Source of the DNA: Calocera cornea HHB12733
Taxonomy: Eukaryota; Basidiomycota; Dacrymycetes; Dacrymycetales; Dacrymycetaceae
DNA: 64,000 nucleotides
Assembly: GCA_001632435.1 (NCBI GenBank)
Contig: KV423943.1
Coordinates: 62,001 to 126,000 of the forward strand
Reading direction: 5' to 3'
The notes below the pieces were generated by a model, which was not told where the DNA came from, did not search any database, and was given only the letters and a program-made list of their open reading frames with translations. The stretch's first letter is position 1, and every line of letters begins with the position of its first letter. Made by a program: the position numbers and the translations under genes. Shown here one piece after another: positions 1-11,241 of this stretch.

Positions 1-525
1 GAGGTCGAGGGCGGAGGGCTCTGCTGGGGGCAGGGAGGGCGCGGCGGGCGCAGGCAGTGGGGCAGCGTCTTCTTCCTCTTCCGGTGTTGCTTCTCGGGGT
101 GCTGGGGCGCGTGACGCGTCGGAGAAGAACCCCGCGGGAAACCGACCTTTCGCACCGTGCGTCGTCGTTGTCGGCGGTGGGGAGGCGCCCGCATCGTGCA
201 TCTCCACGTCCTCCTCCTCCTGCATAACCCGCCGCCTCTTCTCCCCCCTCTCCCCCTCCTCCTCCAGGCCCAGCGCCCCCTCCTTCCGCTTCCCAACCGC
301 CCTCCGCTCCCGCTCCGCCTCCCGCTCCGCCTCCCCCCTCAGCGCCGCCGCCCTCTTCCGGTGCGCCTTGCTCCCCACATGCCCCTCCCACGCGCGCGGC
401 TGCACCGCCGTCCCGCAGGCGAGGCAGCGCAGTGACCCGGCGGCGGAGTAGGCGGCGAGCGGGTGGGCGATGCGCGTGCTGGTCGACTGCTGGTGCGAGC
501 GCAGGAGCGAGCGGACGTCCGCCAT
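1..525 (-). CDS. ZNF830/CCDC16-like C2H2 zinc-finger protein (3' end cut by window edge)
   Basis: The frame opens at an ATG at 525 on the minus strand and stays open for exactly 175 codons to base 1, so the C-terminus lies outside the window. The N-terminus reads MADVRSLLRSHQQ. A single zinc finger follows at about residues 34-55, with the pair CLAC and the pair HVGSKAH, then a charged Arg/Glu-rich helix and an acidic stretch. Near residue 130 is the motif GRFPAGFFSD. The order of a short N-terminal helix, one wide-spaced C2H2 finger, a charged coil and a phenylalanine-rich PAxFF motif is that of ZNF830 (CCDC16), a nuclear protein linked to pre-mRNA splicing and genome stability in animals. 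The fungal role is inferred from homology. No intron is seen in this part. Confidence 0.8.
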   Translation of the reverse strand, partial: MADVRSLLRSHQQSTSTRIAHPLAAYSAAGSLRCLACGTAVQPRAWEGHVGSKAHRKRAAALRGEAEREAERERRAVGKRKEGALGLEEEGERGEKRRRVMQEEEDVEMHDAGASPPPTTTTHGAKGRFPAGFFSDASRAPAPREATPEEEEDAAPLPAPAAPSLPPAEPSALDL

Positions 526-884
526 CGTTGGTCGGTGGGCGTGCCGGTGTGGGTGTGACTAGCCAGGTCGGGCGAGCAGCCAGCCAAATGAAAGATTGCC
601 TCCGGCACGTGCACGCACAAGCGTCGCGCGTTTATCCTCTTTCCAACCACTGCCTGCTCTTTCTTGGGCTTAGAGTCATCTCATACAAGCAAATATCTGT
701 CTATTGCCCTCTCAATCGGATGAGATCCGCGAAATTCGCTTGCCTATGCTGCTTATTAAGACGACAAATGCTTTGATTTTGCTATACTACGACACTGAGT
801 TGAGCTGATATTACAGTTTTGCGAGGCATATGGGAAAGATCGTGTTGAACTTCGACGCAGAGAGACCCAAATGAGACTGCACGC
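526..884. other. Intergenic: promoter of the zinc-finger gene plus 3' region of the HSP20 gene
   Basis: Between the start of the minus-strand zinc-finger gene (525) and the stop of the minus-strand HSP20 gene (885). It is AT-richer than its flanks. No gene, RNA or repeat was recognised. Confidence 0.6.
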
Positions 885-1484
885 TTAATCGATCCGGACC
901 TTCGTGTCTTGCGCGCTGATGAGCTGAGGCAGATTGAGGGTCAGCACACCATGATCGAGCTTGGCGGTGATCTTGCTGCCATCAACCGGCTTGGGGAACG
1001 TGAACGAGCGGCTGAACGTCGACTGGTAGGTCGATTCGCCCGCCGCCGCCTGCTCGCCAGCTTTCTCCACCTCCTTCTTTCCCGTGGTAGCGACCGTGCC
1101 CTGGGAAGCCTTCGACTCCTTCGCAGGGGCCTCGCCCTCCTTGTGCTCGGTGATGCTACCCTGCGGCTGCGGGTTGGTCGGGCTGCGGCGGAAAGTATGC
1201 CCCTCGATAGTGAGCGTCCTTCCACCCTCGCTGACGCGCACGTCGAGGTCCTCCTTCCTCACCCCCGGAAGCTCAGCCTCAACCACATACTGATTTCCGT
1301 CCTCGCTGAGATGGCAGGGCGGCGTGCGCACGGTTGCGAGGTCGCGGAATGCCTGGTCCGCCGCTTGCAGCAGGCTCTGCTGCTGCCGCCAGAGGGCGTC
1401 GAATGGGTCTTGCCGGCGGCGAGGGGCCACCAGCCAGTCGTCGGAGAAGAAGGGGTCGTTGAATACGCTGCGGATGAGAGACAT
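885..1484 (-). CDS. Small heat-shock protein, HSP20/alpha-crystallin family
   Basis: An intronless 199-residue protein starting MSLIRSVFNDPFF. The alpha-crystallin domain begins near residue 55 (YVVEAELPGVRKEDLDVRV) and ends near residue 185 with DHGVLTLNLPQ, followed by a short C-terminal tail. A hydrophilic Lys/Glu/Ala-rich insert of about 50 residues splits the domain between the TIEGHTFRR strand and the SRSFTFPKP strand. Such an insert is usual in fungal HSP20/HSP30 proteins. The product is expected to be an ATP-independent cytosolic holdase that binds unfolding proteins during heat or oxidative stress. Lack of introns suits a stress-induced gene. The upstream region carries a TATA box and heat-shock-element cores, annotated separately. 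Confidence 0.93.
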   Translation of the reverse strand: MSLIRSVFNDPFFSDDWLVAPRRRQDPFDALWRQQQSLLQAADQAFRDLATVRTPPCHLSEDGNQYVVEAELPGVRKEDLDVRVSEGGRTLTIEGHTFRRSPTNPQPQGSITEHKEGEAPAKESKASQGTVATTGKKEVEKAGEQAAAGESTYQSTFSRSFTFPKPVDGSKITAKLDHGVLTLNLPQLISAQDTKVRID

Positions 1485-1580
1485 TGCTGGTGATGTCGTG
1501 TGTAGGTGTAGGTGTGGATGCGCGGGAATGATGAGCTTGATGTGTGTGTTCTGTGCTGAGGACTACGAGCGAGATAGCCC

Positions 1581-1750
1581 CTGCTTATATACCCTCACCC
1601 CTCCTGCAAAGCGAAATATCTAGAAATGCGAGAACCACTCTCCATTTGACGTCAAGTCACAAGATCGCAGCGCAACGAAGGTGGTTTTCCTTACTAGGGA
1701 GGCGGACCGTAGGGATGACATTGGAGCACGTGACGCCGAAAAGTCTAGAA
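1581..1750 (-). promoter_or_regulatory. HSP20 promoter: TATA box and heat-shock-element cores
   Basis: Read on the minus strand, a TATATAAG box occupies 1591-1584, about 100 bp before the ATG at 1484. Two TCTAGAA cores lie upstream at 1619-1625 and 1744-1750. TCTAGAA is a common centre of the nTTCnnGAAn array bound by HSF. The flanking units are imperfect, so HSF binding is inferred from motif plus gene identity. Confidence 0.55.
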
Positions 1751-2365
1751 CTCGGCAAGCGGACCAATCACGCGTTCGGTCTGGATCGAAATGGTAGGAC
1801 ACGACCCTGCAGTCGGCGAAAGCCGCCGTTGCGCAGTGCTCTTAGTGTACGTGGTTCGCTAGCGAGTGCGTCGGATCTTTAGCGATTGGATGGTGTGGAA
1901 CTCGTCGAAGGCGTATACTGCGCTTTGAGTCACGTGATCGCTTACCGACACGTCATAACACCCGCGCGCGGCCTGACAGACTGCCATCTTCATAACGGTC
2001 ACAAGCCAGGATACCTCAGCTAATGCAACTTCTGGAATCGAAAGAAAGTTCCAACTGGACTCGTTCTAGATTGACTCGAATGTTCGCCACGATCCATGGG
2101 CAGAAGGCCGCATCGATGCGCGGCTCTTGAGCTCCACAGCCTCTGGATTCCAAGGAGCGTGCCACAGTCTACCTTTCAGAGCAGGGCACGAGTTCGAAAG
2201 CTTAGATTTCTGAAGAGCACCAGGAGGACCTCGACCTTGTCTGACCGTCACACTGCCGCGATCGGTACGGCGGTAACGAGGGAAAGTATGCCGTTGAACG
2301 TTCTCATGCATGCCACCACCTTCCACATGTGGTCTCCATTCAACGCATCACAAGATAATATAGCT
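1751..2365. other. Intergenic between HSP20 promoter and aspartic protease 3' end
   Basis: No convincing gene. A palindromic TCACGTGA (bHLH-type E-box core) is at 1930-1937. Nothing else was recognised. Confidence 0.5.
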
Positions 2366-3967
2366 TCAAGCAAGCTTTGCAAGCTGAATGGTCTGCGCCT
2401 TCTCATTGTAGGAAATATCTGATGAACGATCAGATTAGCGTTCAATCGTAAACAAAAGTCGAGCCTCGCACTCACAGGCATTTTTTAGAAATGAATCCCC
2501 AAAAGTCCAGTAAGCAGGGCTTCCGCTGTTGACACCGATGGTGGCGGCGCACAAATTGGATGCCGTAGACAGCGGGTATGAAATGAGGTCTCGAGAGTCC
2601 ATGGCGAAGCTACGTCCTCCAAAATTGAATGCGACAACTGCGTTGGTGTCGCAAGGAATGGAGAAGCTGTCGTCTGGATTCTCCACCGCGCCAGGAATTC
2701 TCTCGTAGATATTTCGCACGTCGTTGAGCGGGCCATTCAGGAAGCTCGTGCCGGTGTCGAATATGACGCTCTTGGAAGTCAGCGTAGCGAGAGACTGTCC
2801 GGCGACGGTTACATCATCCACCGTTGTCCTCCAGTAACCTGAGTTGTCGGATGAAAGCGTGACAAGAGTGTCGGCAACATACTTGGTGCTGTCGAGCGAC
2901 CCGAAGGTGACTTCACCGTCGTTTCGGCCATCTGCAAGACGCGGAACCTTGATAGAGGTAACAGGCTCAGGTATTGCTCCATTGATATAGAGGTATTGGG
3001 CCGGGCTAGGGCGACCCATATGCGACAATCCCTGGGAAAGGATAAGCAAAGAACCAGACTTGGCGTTGGAAAACTGCTCACACTCCCGGAAACGCCCAAT
3101 ACGCCGCTCCCATCAATCACGGCAAAATACGAGCTGATCAATGAGGCAATACCAAACTCATAACCTGGCATTCCCCATCCAGCAAGCTCAACATGATCCG
3201 AGACCATCATGCCATTTACATTTCCCGACCCGTAACTCTCACTGAAAGGGGTGTTGGTCGTGATCAAGGAGCTGGATGTATTGGTTCCGAGATATCGATG
3301 GCTAGATGGGCACGCCTGCTGCTTGGATTCGGCGGTGCCATTGCCATCGAATTGACCGATTTCACAACCGAACCCGCCGACCCACAAGTCCGCGCTGCCG
3401 CTATCTAGTACCACGGTGAAGTCCTGGGATGGTGTTCCGATGCGAACGGTCGCGAGGTAAAGGTGATCGTCATTCCTAAATTCAGAGCGATCAGCTGCAT
3501 TCAAGCCTTTGACTGAAAGGGACTAACTCGATATCAAGACCTTCTGAATCGCTGGGATCTGACGGGGCATTGCCAGTGGTTATTGTCCTTGTCACCGAAG
3601 ATCGGGGTACGACCTTTCGGCTGGTCGCGTTGTACTGATAGTCGCTGTACAAGCCAAGATCTACCGCAATCTGACCAATCTTTTCCGCCATCTGCTCTTC
3701 ATTCGGGGCAACGCCGTCGATGAGTTTAGAGCGGCGCTTGGCATCAGAGTGTAGTGTCTGCCGATGTGCCTAGGGAAAGAGTTAGTGTCGGGACAACATC
3801 CGCGAACAGGGGTCACGTACGATCTCAGGCGGAATGCCGGTCTGACGCTTCTGAACTCGTTTCAAAGGGAGAGATAGACGACTTGCCGACCGAGGCAAGA
3901 GCGGCACAGCAGAGATAAGCGGAACAATGAGCAAAAGACAAGTAACCAAACTTGCGGTGCGAGACAT
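2366..3967 (-). CDS. Secreted A1-family aspartic protease (polyporopepsin-like), copy 1
   Basis: Five exons on the minus strand: 3967-3821, 3769-3528, 3475-3082, 3031-2476, 2418-2366. They give 463 residues with all phases consistent. The protein starts MSRTASLVTCLLLIVPLISA, a signal peptide, followed by a basic propeptide. The two catalytic motifs are VVLDSGSADLWVG and VIFDTGTSFL, and the C-terminus reads TIQLAKLA. The ATG at 3967 was chosen over an in-frame ATG at 4048 because only the former places the hydrophobic signal at the N-terminus. Introns are 49-58 nt. It is expected to be a secreted acid endopeptidase for external protein digestion. The intron after the first exon, the phase-2 intron at GLDI(E/D) and the last phase-1 intron are all shared with the second copy at 25755-27533. 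The intron at 3081-3032 is absent from that copy. Confidence 0.93.
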
Positions 3968-4797
3968 TAAGTGAAGATATCGTAGGGCGTGATTTTTGAG
4001 TTTCGTGCGCGGGCGTGTCTTGAGATTACTTTGATATAACAGTGGCATTTATACCACGAAAGACCATAGAGCAAATGGCATTTGTCTGTACTTCGTATCC
4101 ACCGCTTGTCGGGCAATTATTGTCGACAAGCGGCTCTGGCCCAAGCGAGGTCTACGTCGTTGACCACAGCGCCATCTCACTGCAGGTACAATAGTTGGTG
4201 AAGACCAGAAGCATCATGTCATTCGGTCAATAACTATACTGTGTGAAGCAGTGCGTTGTGGTGGGAGATAGCCAATGCGCGAGTCCAAGTGAAGCTAAGG
4301 CCAATGGACGTAAGGTCGACCAGTGGTAACCATCCCCGCGCACAGCCCCAGAAGATGATCTAGACACGGGCCATAGATACCAGTATGTAACAAAAGCTTT
4401 AGACGCACTCGATGCTATAAGATGGCAACGTGGCTATACATACACAGTGCTGGAAAGCGGCACAATGGATGGCAGGGACTAGTGCTGCTACCGATGGTGT
4501 GTGTTGCCTTTGGGGGCAAGAGCGGGGACATTCCCATTTCCCAGATGCATAACATGAACACATCAGCAGGTGCCCACCGCTTCAGCGGGACTCCCTCATG
4601 CAGAACTAGCCAAATCGATGCCCGCCGGTCTGCCACTGCTTTCTGGAGGTACGGAGCAACAGATCGTAATACTGGTCATAATATCATACTGTACAGCTCC
4701 GTATCCGTGAGAAAGGAATCATCCTAACCATCGTACGTGATAGTCATATTGTCAGCAACTTGAATCCCGTCATTAGCACACAGCATTCTTCCTGAAT
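3968..4797. other. Intergenic, protease promoter and 3' side of coiled-coil gene
   Basis: 830 bp between two minus-strand genes. No coding potential, RNA gene or repeat was recognised. Confidence 0.5.
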
Positions 4798-7700
4798 CTA
4801 GCGACGCTTCCGATAGGTAGTCTTAGCCTTAACGGATACCGTTAGTTCACATCCACCGTGGAGGATAGGACACATACCTTCGAGGACGGGACGACAGAAG
4901 GCGCCCGAGCCGTGGCACGTCGCGCCTTTGGTGGGACATAGTCACCATCTTGATCCTCCTGTCTGGCTCTTTTCTTATTGGAAGGCTGGACGACGGTGTC
5001 CATGGGATTGACGGTGGACACAGGCGGTCGTCGGTCGTCGTCGTCTTCAGTGCTCATAGGGCTCGTGGGCTCGAACAAATTCCCCATAGCTGTGTACTGC
5101 CTGGCCGGCCTCCCCCGCGAAGAGACTTCGTGCAGCTCTCCAGGTACCGGATCGTTCAAAACCGAATGCGAAGCCGGTGTCGCGCTGGCCGAGGATTGCG
5201 ATGGTATAATCTAATAGGCACAGTATCAGGCGAGTTCGGAACACAGAATTGAAAAACCAACCTTTGCTAACTGCTCTCTATATTTTGCTTCCAACAGCTC
5301 AACACGCTCCTGGAGTTTCACGTTCTCGCTTTGAAGCTATATAATAAGGTTAGACACAGCAATTCGTAATGTTGCACGTATGTGCTTACACGTTTGATTT
5401 CATTCCTCGCACGAACTTGGTCCACGTTATAGACCTTTTGCATTTCATCATTGATAACCTGCACGAACTTCAACTCGTCCTCGGTCTAAAGACAAGTTAG
5501 AACGCATTTAGCGAGCATGGCTGCAGGTCTCACCAGTGCCGTGGTTCTGTATCGTTCGATCGCGCTAGCCATCTGACCGCGTAGCTGATCGCGCTCCGTC
5601 TGCACCGCTATGAGAGCCTCGTTCTGCCGACGTTTTTCCTCCTTGGCGATCTGTTGTTCGTTTTCGAGCTGCTGCTTATACTTGTTCAAATCCTTCTCCA
5701 GGCCGGTATACCTCGTCATGTCCTTTGACCTTTGCCTCTCGTTCTTCTGAAGATCTTCGAGCTTCCTCTGAGAAGTCGCCTTACACAAATTAGGAAGCTC
5801 TACTTCTCAGCGGACGGGGCGACTTACCAACTCGGATTTAAGCCTCTGGTTTTCTGCCTCCATTTCGAAGATCTTCTCGTCGAGCAGAGTCTTCTCAGCG
5901 GTCGCTCCAGCATCCGATTCGGCAACAGAATCCTGTGCACGTATGCACGTCAGCGCTGAATGTATACCAGAACCTTCACCTAGCTACCTTAAGCTGTCGG
6001 ATAATGTCGTCGCTCCTCAGTTGTTGTGCACGACAGGTTTCATACCGTTCCTGAAGGGCCTTAAGAGCGTATGCTGTCAGTTGCATGGAAGGTGCCCGAT
6101 AGAATGTGCACTCACAGCGATATCATGGGTGGCCTTCTCATATCTACGTGGCCTTCAGGATTTTCACTTCCAAACAGAAAATCTCACTCACTGAACCTGC
6201 ACGCTGCTAATCTTTTCTTCATAGACCTCTCTCTGTGAAACAAGCTGGAAAGCTTGTTTCTCATTCTCGACAACAACCTTGAACCTTTCTTGGCGTTCCT
6301 TTTCTTCTCGAGCTCGAAGGGACTCGCATTCGTCCTTCCAGTGCTCAGCAAGCTGCTTCAGCTGAAGTTCATAAGTGGCAATCAAGGCATGCTGTTTAGT
6401 CATGCTAGAAATCTGTGTGACTGGGTGCTCCCTGCCCGCAGAAAGCATCAGACGCACTCTTTCTTCAGGTCTTCAATATGCTGCTCGCGACCATTCAGTG
6501 CTCCCTTTAGATCTTCTACAGCCAGTTGCTCCGCTTTGAATTGTCTTTTGATCCTGTGAATGAAGGGGTCAGACTGTATCCTGACCAGGCTCTTCATTAT
6601 GCTTACTCTTCCTTCAGCTTCTCATTTTGGACTTCTAGCTCAGCCGCCTTGATTATGCAGTCAATGACCTCGCTATTCTGTTTTTCTCTGGCTTGGAAGT
6701 CTTGCTTCTTCATTTGCTCTGACACAAAGTTTAGCGCGTGTAATAGATGAGAGAGCAGGATAACCACCCACCATAAAGTGTCTTGGCTTCTTGTGCCACC
6801 TGTAGAGAAGCCTTGTCCTCCTCTTGACGTCTTTCTAACCTCGCGATCTGTTCCTTTGCCTCGGCGAGCTCGCAGGAGCTATGCTCCATCTGACCACGAA
6901 GCAAGTCGATAGTTTGACGGGCTGCCGACTTTCAGTATTGACGAGAACTATTGGATTTAGTATATCGCACCTTGCTGGTAATCCCGCTCCGCGTTCTCCT
7001 TCTCTTTAATCAGCTCATCCATAGTTTCTCTTGTCTTCACATGCTGCTTGGCCAGACCCATTTCACTCATTCCAATGAGTGGCGAAATAGCTTGCCAATT
7101 CAAGCATATTAGTTAGAGCTTAGAGACTGAGTGTTTCGGCACCAATAAGGAGTGCTCACCTTCGACGCCAGCCTTCACCTGCTTTCGTAGGTCCTGGATT
7201 TGGGGAACAAAGGCTTGTATGCCTGTTACCGCCGTCACCAGCTTCTTCCCACCTTCCTGCCACTTGTCCATCTCTGCTTTGAAGCCATTGAAGCTGCCCA
7301 TGATGTCAATCCTGCGATCACTGGAGTTGCAAATCAACTCACAGTTCTTGGCTCTTCTTCATCTGCTCACTGGCCTTGGACTTCATCTGCGTCATCTGGT
7401 GAGTGCTACGGTCTAATTTCTTCTGCAGCTCGTCCCGCTCCTCCTGCACCGTGGTCACGCGAGTATTCTTGTAATACCCGTCAGACAACGCTGCATTGCT
7501 AAATGATCCACTTACGAGCTCACGAAGCTCTTGCTCCCGCTGCTTGGCAGAACGAGTCGCTTGCAAAAGGAGAGACAGAATATCAGGATCGGACATGGCA
7601 CTATTGGAGTCTGCGACGTCTTGAGGGACGATGTTTGGGAGCACTTCAGGTCCAGTCGGCCGGAAAAGCTGTCGAGAAGCCATAATGGGGGTGTGAGGAA

Positions 7701-8607
7701 GATCGCCAGGAGGAAGGTAGGCTGGCGACTGAGAGGGAAGATGTTGAGATGGATCAGAATGCCGCCTAGCCATGCTGTGTCCGTTATCCCCAGGTTGTCC
7801 AGAGCGGTTCTGACCGACTCGAGGCATGTGGAGTCCGTTCTCAAGAGCCGGGAGACGATGGGCGTCGCGGTTAGCATCTCTAGGATTCGGCGGGTCGGAA
7901 AGGCTAGGTATATGCGCATGGTGAAAGCGTTCCGCAGCACGCCTACCGTCTCCGAAGCGGTGCTCTGGGTTCGACCTCTTCCTTTGCGTGGAAGTATTGC
8001 TGGTCTCAGCGTCGCTCTGACGGATCGCTCGAGGCTCGCCAGGCTTGGACATACGAGGAAGGAAAGCATCAGCAGGACGAGCACCAGATCTGTGAAGTTG
8101 AGAAGAAGGAGGGAAATCGAACGATTCGTGCATGTCGCCTTGACCCATCGGGATACGAGTAGACGCGTCAGGCCAGTTGCGAGTCGACTCTTGCGCGAAG
8201 GATTCAAAGTCAGCTATATGCGCGGTAGAAGGACGATGGCTGCTCTCGTGATCTCGAGAGGGGCGAGATCCGTAAGTACCTTCGTGCTGTCCGGAAAGGA
8301 ACTCAGTCTCAGGAGTAGTGTGGACGCTAGTCGGCTCAGCAGCAGCGCGTTTGGCGCGTTCGTTGCGCCAGTTCGCGAGTCCCCCACCTAACGGGTTACG
8401 GGGAGGAAGAGGAGGGCCGCCAGAGACATCCGCGTTGGGACGTGCGACGGGCCGATTGAACTGAAAGGGAGCTTGGGTATAATTCGTATGAATGTTCGAT
8501 GCGTCGCCTTGCGGACGAAGCACGCTGGCAGAGGGTCTGAACGGACGACTTGCTGCATTCGGGCGCCCTTGCCAGCTGCGACCTTCGTTATCAAGGATGT
8601 CAGACAT
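4798..8607 (-). CDS. Long coiled-coil protein, predicted nuclear, function unknown
   Basis: Start ATG at 8607 (MSDILDNEGRSWQG). Exon 1 (8607-7343) encodes about 420 residues rich in Pro, Ser, Arg and His with little predicted structure. About a dozen short exons follow, separated by introns of about 50 nt; the first are 7342-7294 and one ending at 4828. These encode a near-continuous Glu/Lys/Gln-rich coiled coil of roughly 500 residues, with stretches such as LNKYKQQLENEQQIAKEE. The C-terminus is basic, with NKKRAR and the final residues AKTTYRKRR after the last intron, which looks like a nuclear-localisation region. A TSPMSTEDDDD segment offers potential proline-directed and acidic kinase sites. 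I do not recognise the family. Head-disordered, long-coil, basic-tail organisation fits a chromosome, spindle or recombination scaffold, but that is inference. Paired MluI cell-cycle boxes upstream support cell-cycle expression. Exact internal exon borders are approximate. Confidence 0.75.
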
Positions 8608-8729
8608 TGGACTGGGACGATGAGGAAGGGAGGTAAATAAATGCGAGGTGGCTGTGAGAGACGAAAGGGGGAAATCGACTTCCAAACCAAGGTGGTGGTT
8701 CGGGAAGAAGATAGGAGGACCGGAGTCAG

Positions 8730-8763
8730 ACGCGTCCAGGTATTTATGCGCGTCGCGACGCGT
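8730..8763 (-). promoter_or_regulatory. Two MCB-type ACGCGT sites upstream of the coiled-coil gene
   Basis: ACGCGT palindromes at 8730-8735 and 8758-8763, 123-156 bp before the ATG at 8607. ACGCGT is the MluI cell-cycle box bound by fungal MBF. In DNA this GC-rich, single copies occur by chance every few kilobases, so the close pair is suggestive rather than proof. Confidence 0.4.
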
Positions 8764-8996
8764 CTTCATTGCAGGACTGCAGGCAGGATGGAATGGTCAG
8801 CATAGACATCATTATCTCTCTCCTATGTGTATTCGTATATCGGTTCTGTACAGTTTGACTAGTTCTCTGAGGCCTGAGAATGATCCATAAGCCCCAGGAC
8901 GTCCGGTATGATGTCCACGACACTATCCGTCGCGGGACGCTGCATATATGCGCCAGCGACCCTGTCTCATCATAAGATCGCAACAGATAGGGCCCC

Positions 8997-11241
8997 CTAG
9001 CAGGATAGACCGAGCGTAGTGGAAGGGTTGAAGCCGGGCTATCGTCCCAAACGTCAGGTGTGTTTACTACAAGGAGGCAGAGGGACTCACATAGAACCAG
9101 AAGGCGACGGCGACGATAACGTACAGGTTCATCAGGATCATGCCTTCCAACCAGTTGCTGCGCCCATCGGCCACAACGTAGTTCACAGTAAGCACAGACA
9201 GGAAAAGGACCTGACGGAGTCATCAGAGTCAAGCGCATATACAAGGCTCAATTGGACATACCACACTCTCGAAGGGATCGAACAACATCGTCAACGGCTT
9301 GCCCATGATCCATGACAGAACGACCATGAAGGGGATGACGAACAAGGCGATCTGAATGCTGGAGCCGACTGCCACACCCATAGAAAGATCGAGCTTGTTC
9401 TTGACAGATACCGTCACGGCAGTTACGTGCTCTGCGGCATTGCCCACAATCGGAAGAAGGATAAGGCCGACCCACTCCTCACTGATATGGCCAGTCGCAG
9501 TCACTCCATCGATAGAGTCGACCAAGAACTCGGCAGTGACACCGACAAGCTAGAAAGACGAGTGAGTACCGTTCCCCCAGCAGGATGAATGCACATACCA
9601 CCGTCACCAGAATCAGCAAGCCGCAACAAGTGATCATGTTCATCGTGGGGTATTCAGGCTCCTCTACCTCCTCTCCCTCTTCTGAACCCGGTACCTGCCC
9701 CTCAGCCTTCTCCACGTCTCCAGGAGTCCTCTCAGCGACGTCCTTGTTGAGCCTTTTCCGTGCAGCAGCCGTCTCTTCTTGGGTGGTTGTGGACGACGAA
9801 GCGGCTTGAACAGCATCGGGCTGCGCTGCATCCGACTCCTTGCTCCCTTGACGACCCATTCGATGGATTCTCTTGCCCATTTTCTTGTACTGGAACTTGA
9901 AATTCACATTCTCAGGATATGCGGTAGACTTGGTAGCAACTTCGTTCAGAACGTCGGCGTGCGACCAAAGTTGGAAGATTAGGTTGCAGGCGTAGATGAC
10001 CAGCAGAATGACAGCCACCTGCACACAGTCAGAATGAAGCAGATCACACGCCAACATGCGGTACTCACTCCGTGACTCATCTGTAGGATATCATGGCCTT
10101 CGCTCTGAGCCGTCACGTCATTGCTGGTGTTGTTGTCAGCGTTGTTGCTGGCAGTGATAGCCATGTTGAAAGCGGCGGGTAGGAGTACAGCAATAACGCT
10201 GAGAACGAGCAGAGAAGAGTTCAGCTGCGCCGGAGCAACTAGGAAGCCTTGCTCGGAGTATCTAGTGCCACCAGCAAAGACTGAGATGGCGTCAATACGA
10301 GTTGGACATGGATCATATAGTGCACTCACAACACATGCCCAACACGAGGAGAAGGTTGCTAAGAATAGATCCCACAAGTGATGATTGCACAATGGTGAGC
10401 TTGCACTGTATCAGCGCGATGATAGCGACGATCAACTCTACAGCATTGCCAAGAGTCGCGTTCAACAGTCCGCCTAGTGTTTGCCTGGTCGCTCGTTTAA
10501 GCTAGTGCTCGTTACACAGGACGGAAGACGCGCGTACCCTACGCGCAGAGCGATCTCCTCTGTTGCAAATGCCAACAGCTTGGCAAGGGGTATAATAGCT
10601 AGGAAGTTGACTGCATATATATGAGCTTGGGATGTTTGAAGTGGGTACGCTCTTACTCACAGACGAAGACAATGATAGGGTTGATGTCGACAAAGTGCAA
10701 CGCCCAACCGACTGGTATACAGATGAGCAGTACGTTCAACCCTGCATGCCAGTGAGCCAGCGAACAGATCGTCATGGTCAAGTAACGCACAGCTGGCCGT
10801 CACGACTGCCCTGAAGCTTGCTCTCCATGTTGGTTGCCGCTCGGGAGGAATGGGATGCGCAGGCACAAGCAGCGACTTGGTATGCTCGCTGATCGCCTCC
10901 ATCGTGGTCATCCCCGGCCGCCTTGACGTCCTTGTCCCCGTCAGATGTATTGGGTGACCATTCCGCCTCCCATTGTCCTGCCTCTCCACATCTTTGGACT
11001 GCTTCCTTGCAGGATACGAGTGACGACGAGCGACGGTGGCAGGCGAGTCAGGGCCTGCCTCTCGCCGTGCAAGCTCGTCCTCTAGTGGGGATGGATCGAC
11101 CTCCTCTTCTGGGGCTATTGAGAATGCGTGTATGTGAGCCACAGAGAACTGCTAAGAGGATGGCGTGCACTCACAAGCCCAGATCTGCCGGTCAGATGAT
11201 GGGTAGGACTCTGCGTTGTTGGTGTTGTTGGTGTTGCTCAT
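8997..11241 (-). CDS. Vacuolar Ca2+/H+ exchanger, CAX family (VCX1-like)
   Basis: A multi-exon minus-strand gene. Exon 1 (11241-11175) starts [19 protein letters not shown]. The last exon is 9038-8997, encoding [13 protein letters not shown] and following a 52-nt intron with a CTGAC branch site. A long hydrophilic N-terminal region precedes the membrane part. Both halves of the CaCA exchanger signature are visible: [17 protein letters not shown] in the first half and [17 protein letters not shown] in the second. The first contains the Asn/Glu pair of alpha-repeat 1 and the second that of alpha-repeat 2. A charged loop (about 9660-9880) separates the two halves, as in yeast-type exchangers. 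The protein should move cytosolic Ca2+ into the vacuole in exchange for protons. Internal exon borders other than those given are approximate. Confidence 0.9.

Noticed and set aside
909..1493. Long plus-strand frame opposite HSP20
   Set aside because: Mirror frame of a clear HSP20 gene; Arg/Leu-rich with no domain.
3491..3528. Apparent frameshift in aspartic protease copy 1 near GLDIE
   Set aside because: A 52-nt intron (3527-3476) restores the frame and matches the intron position of copy 2, so the gene is intact.
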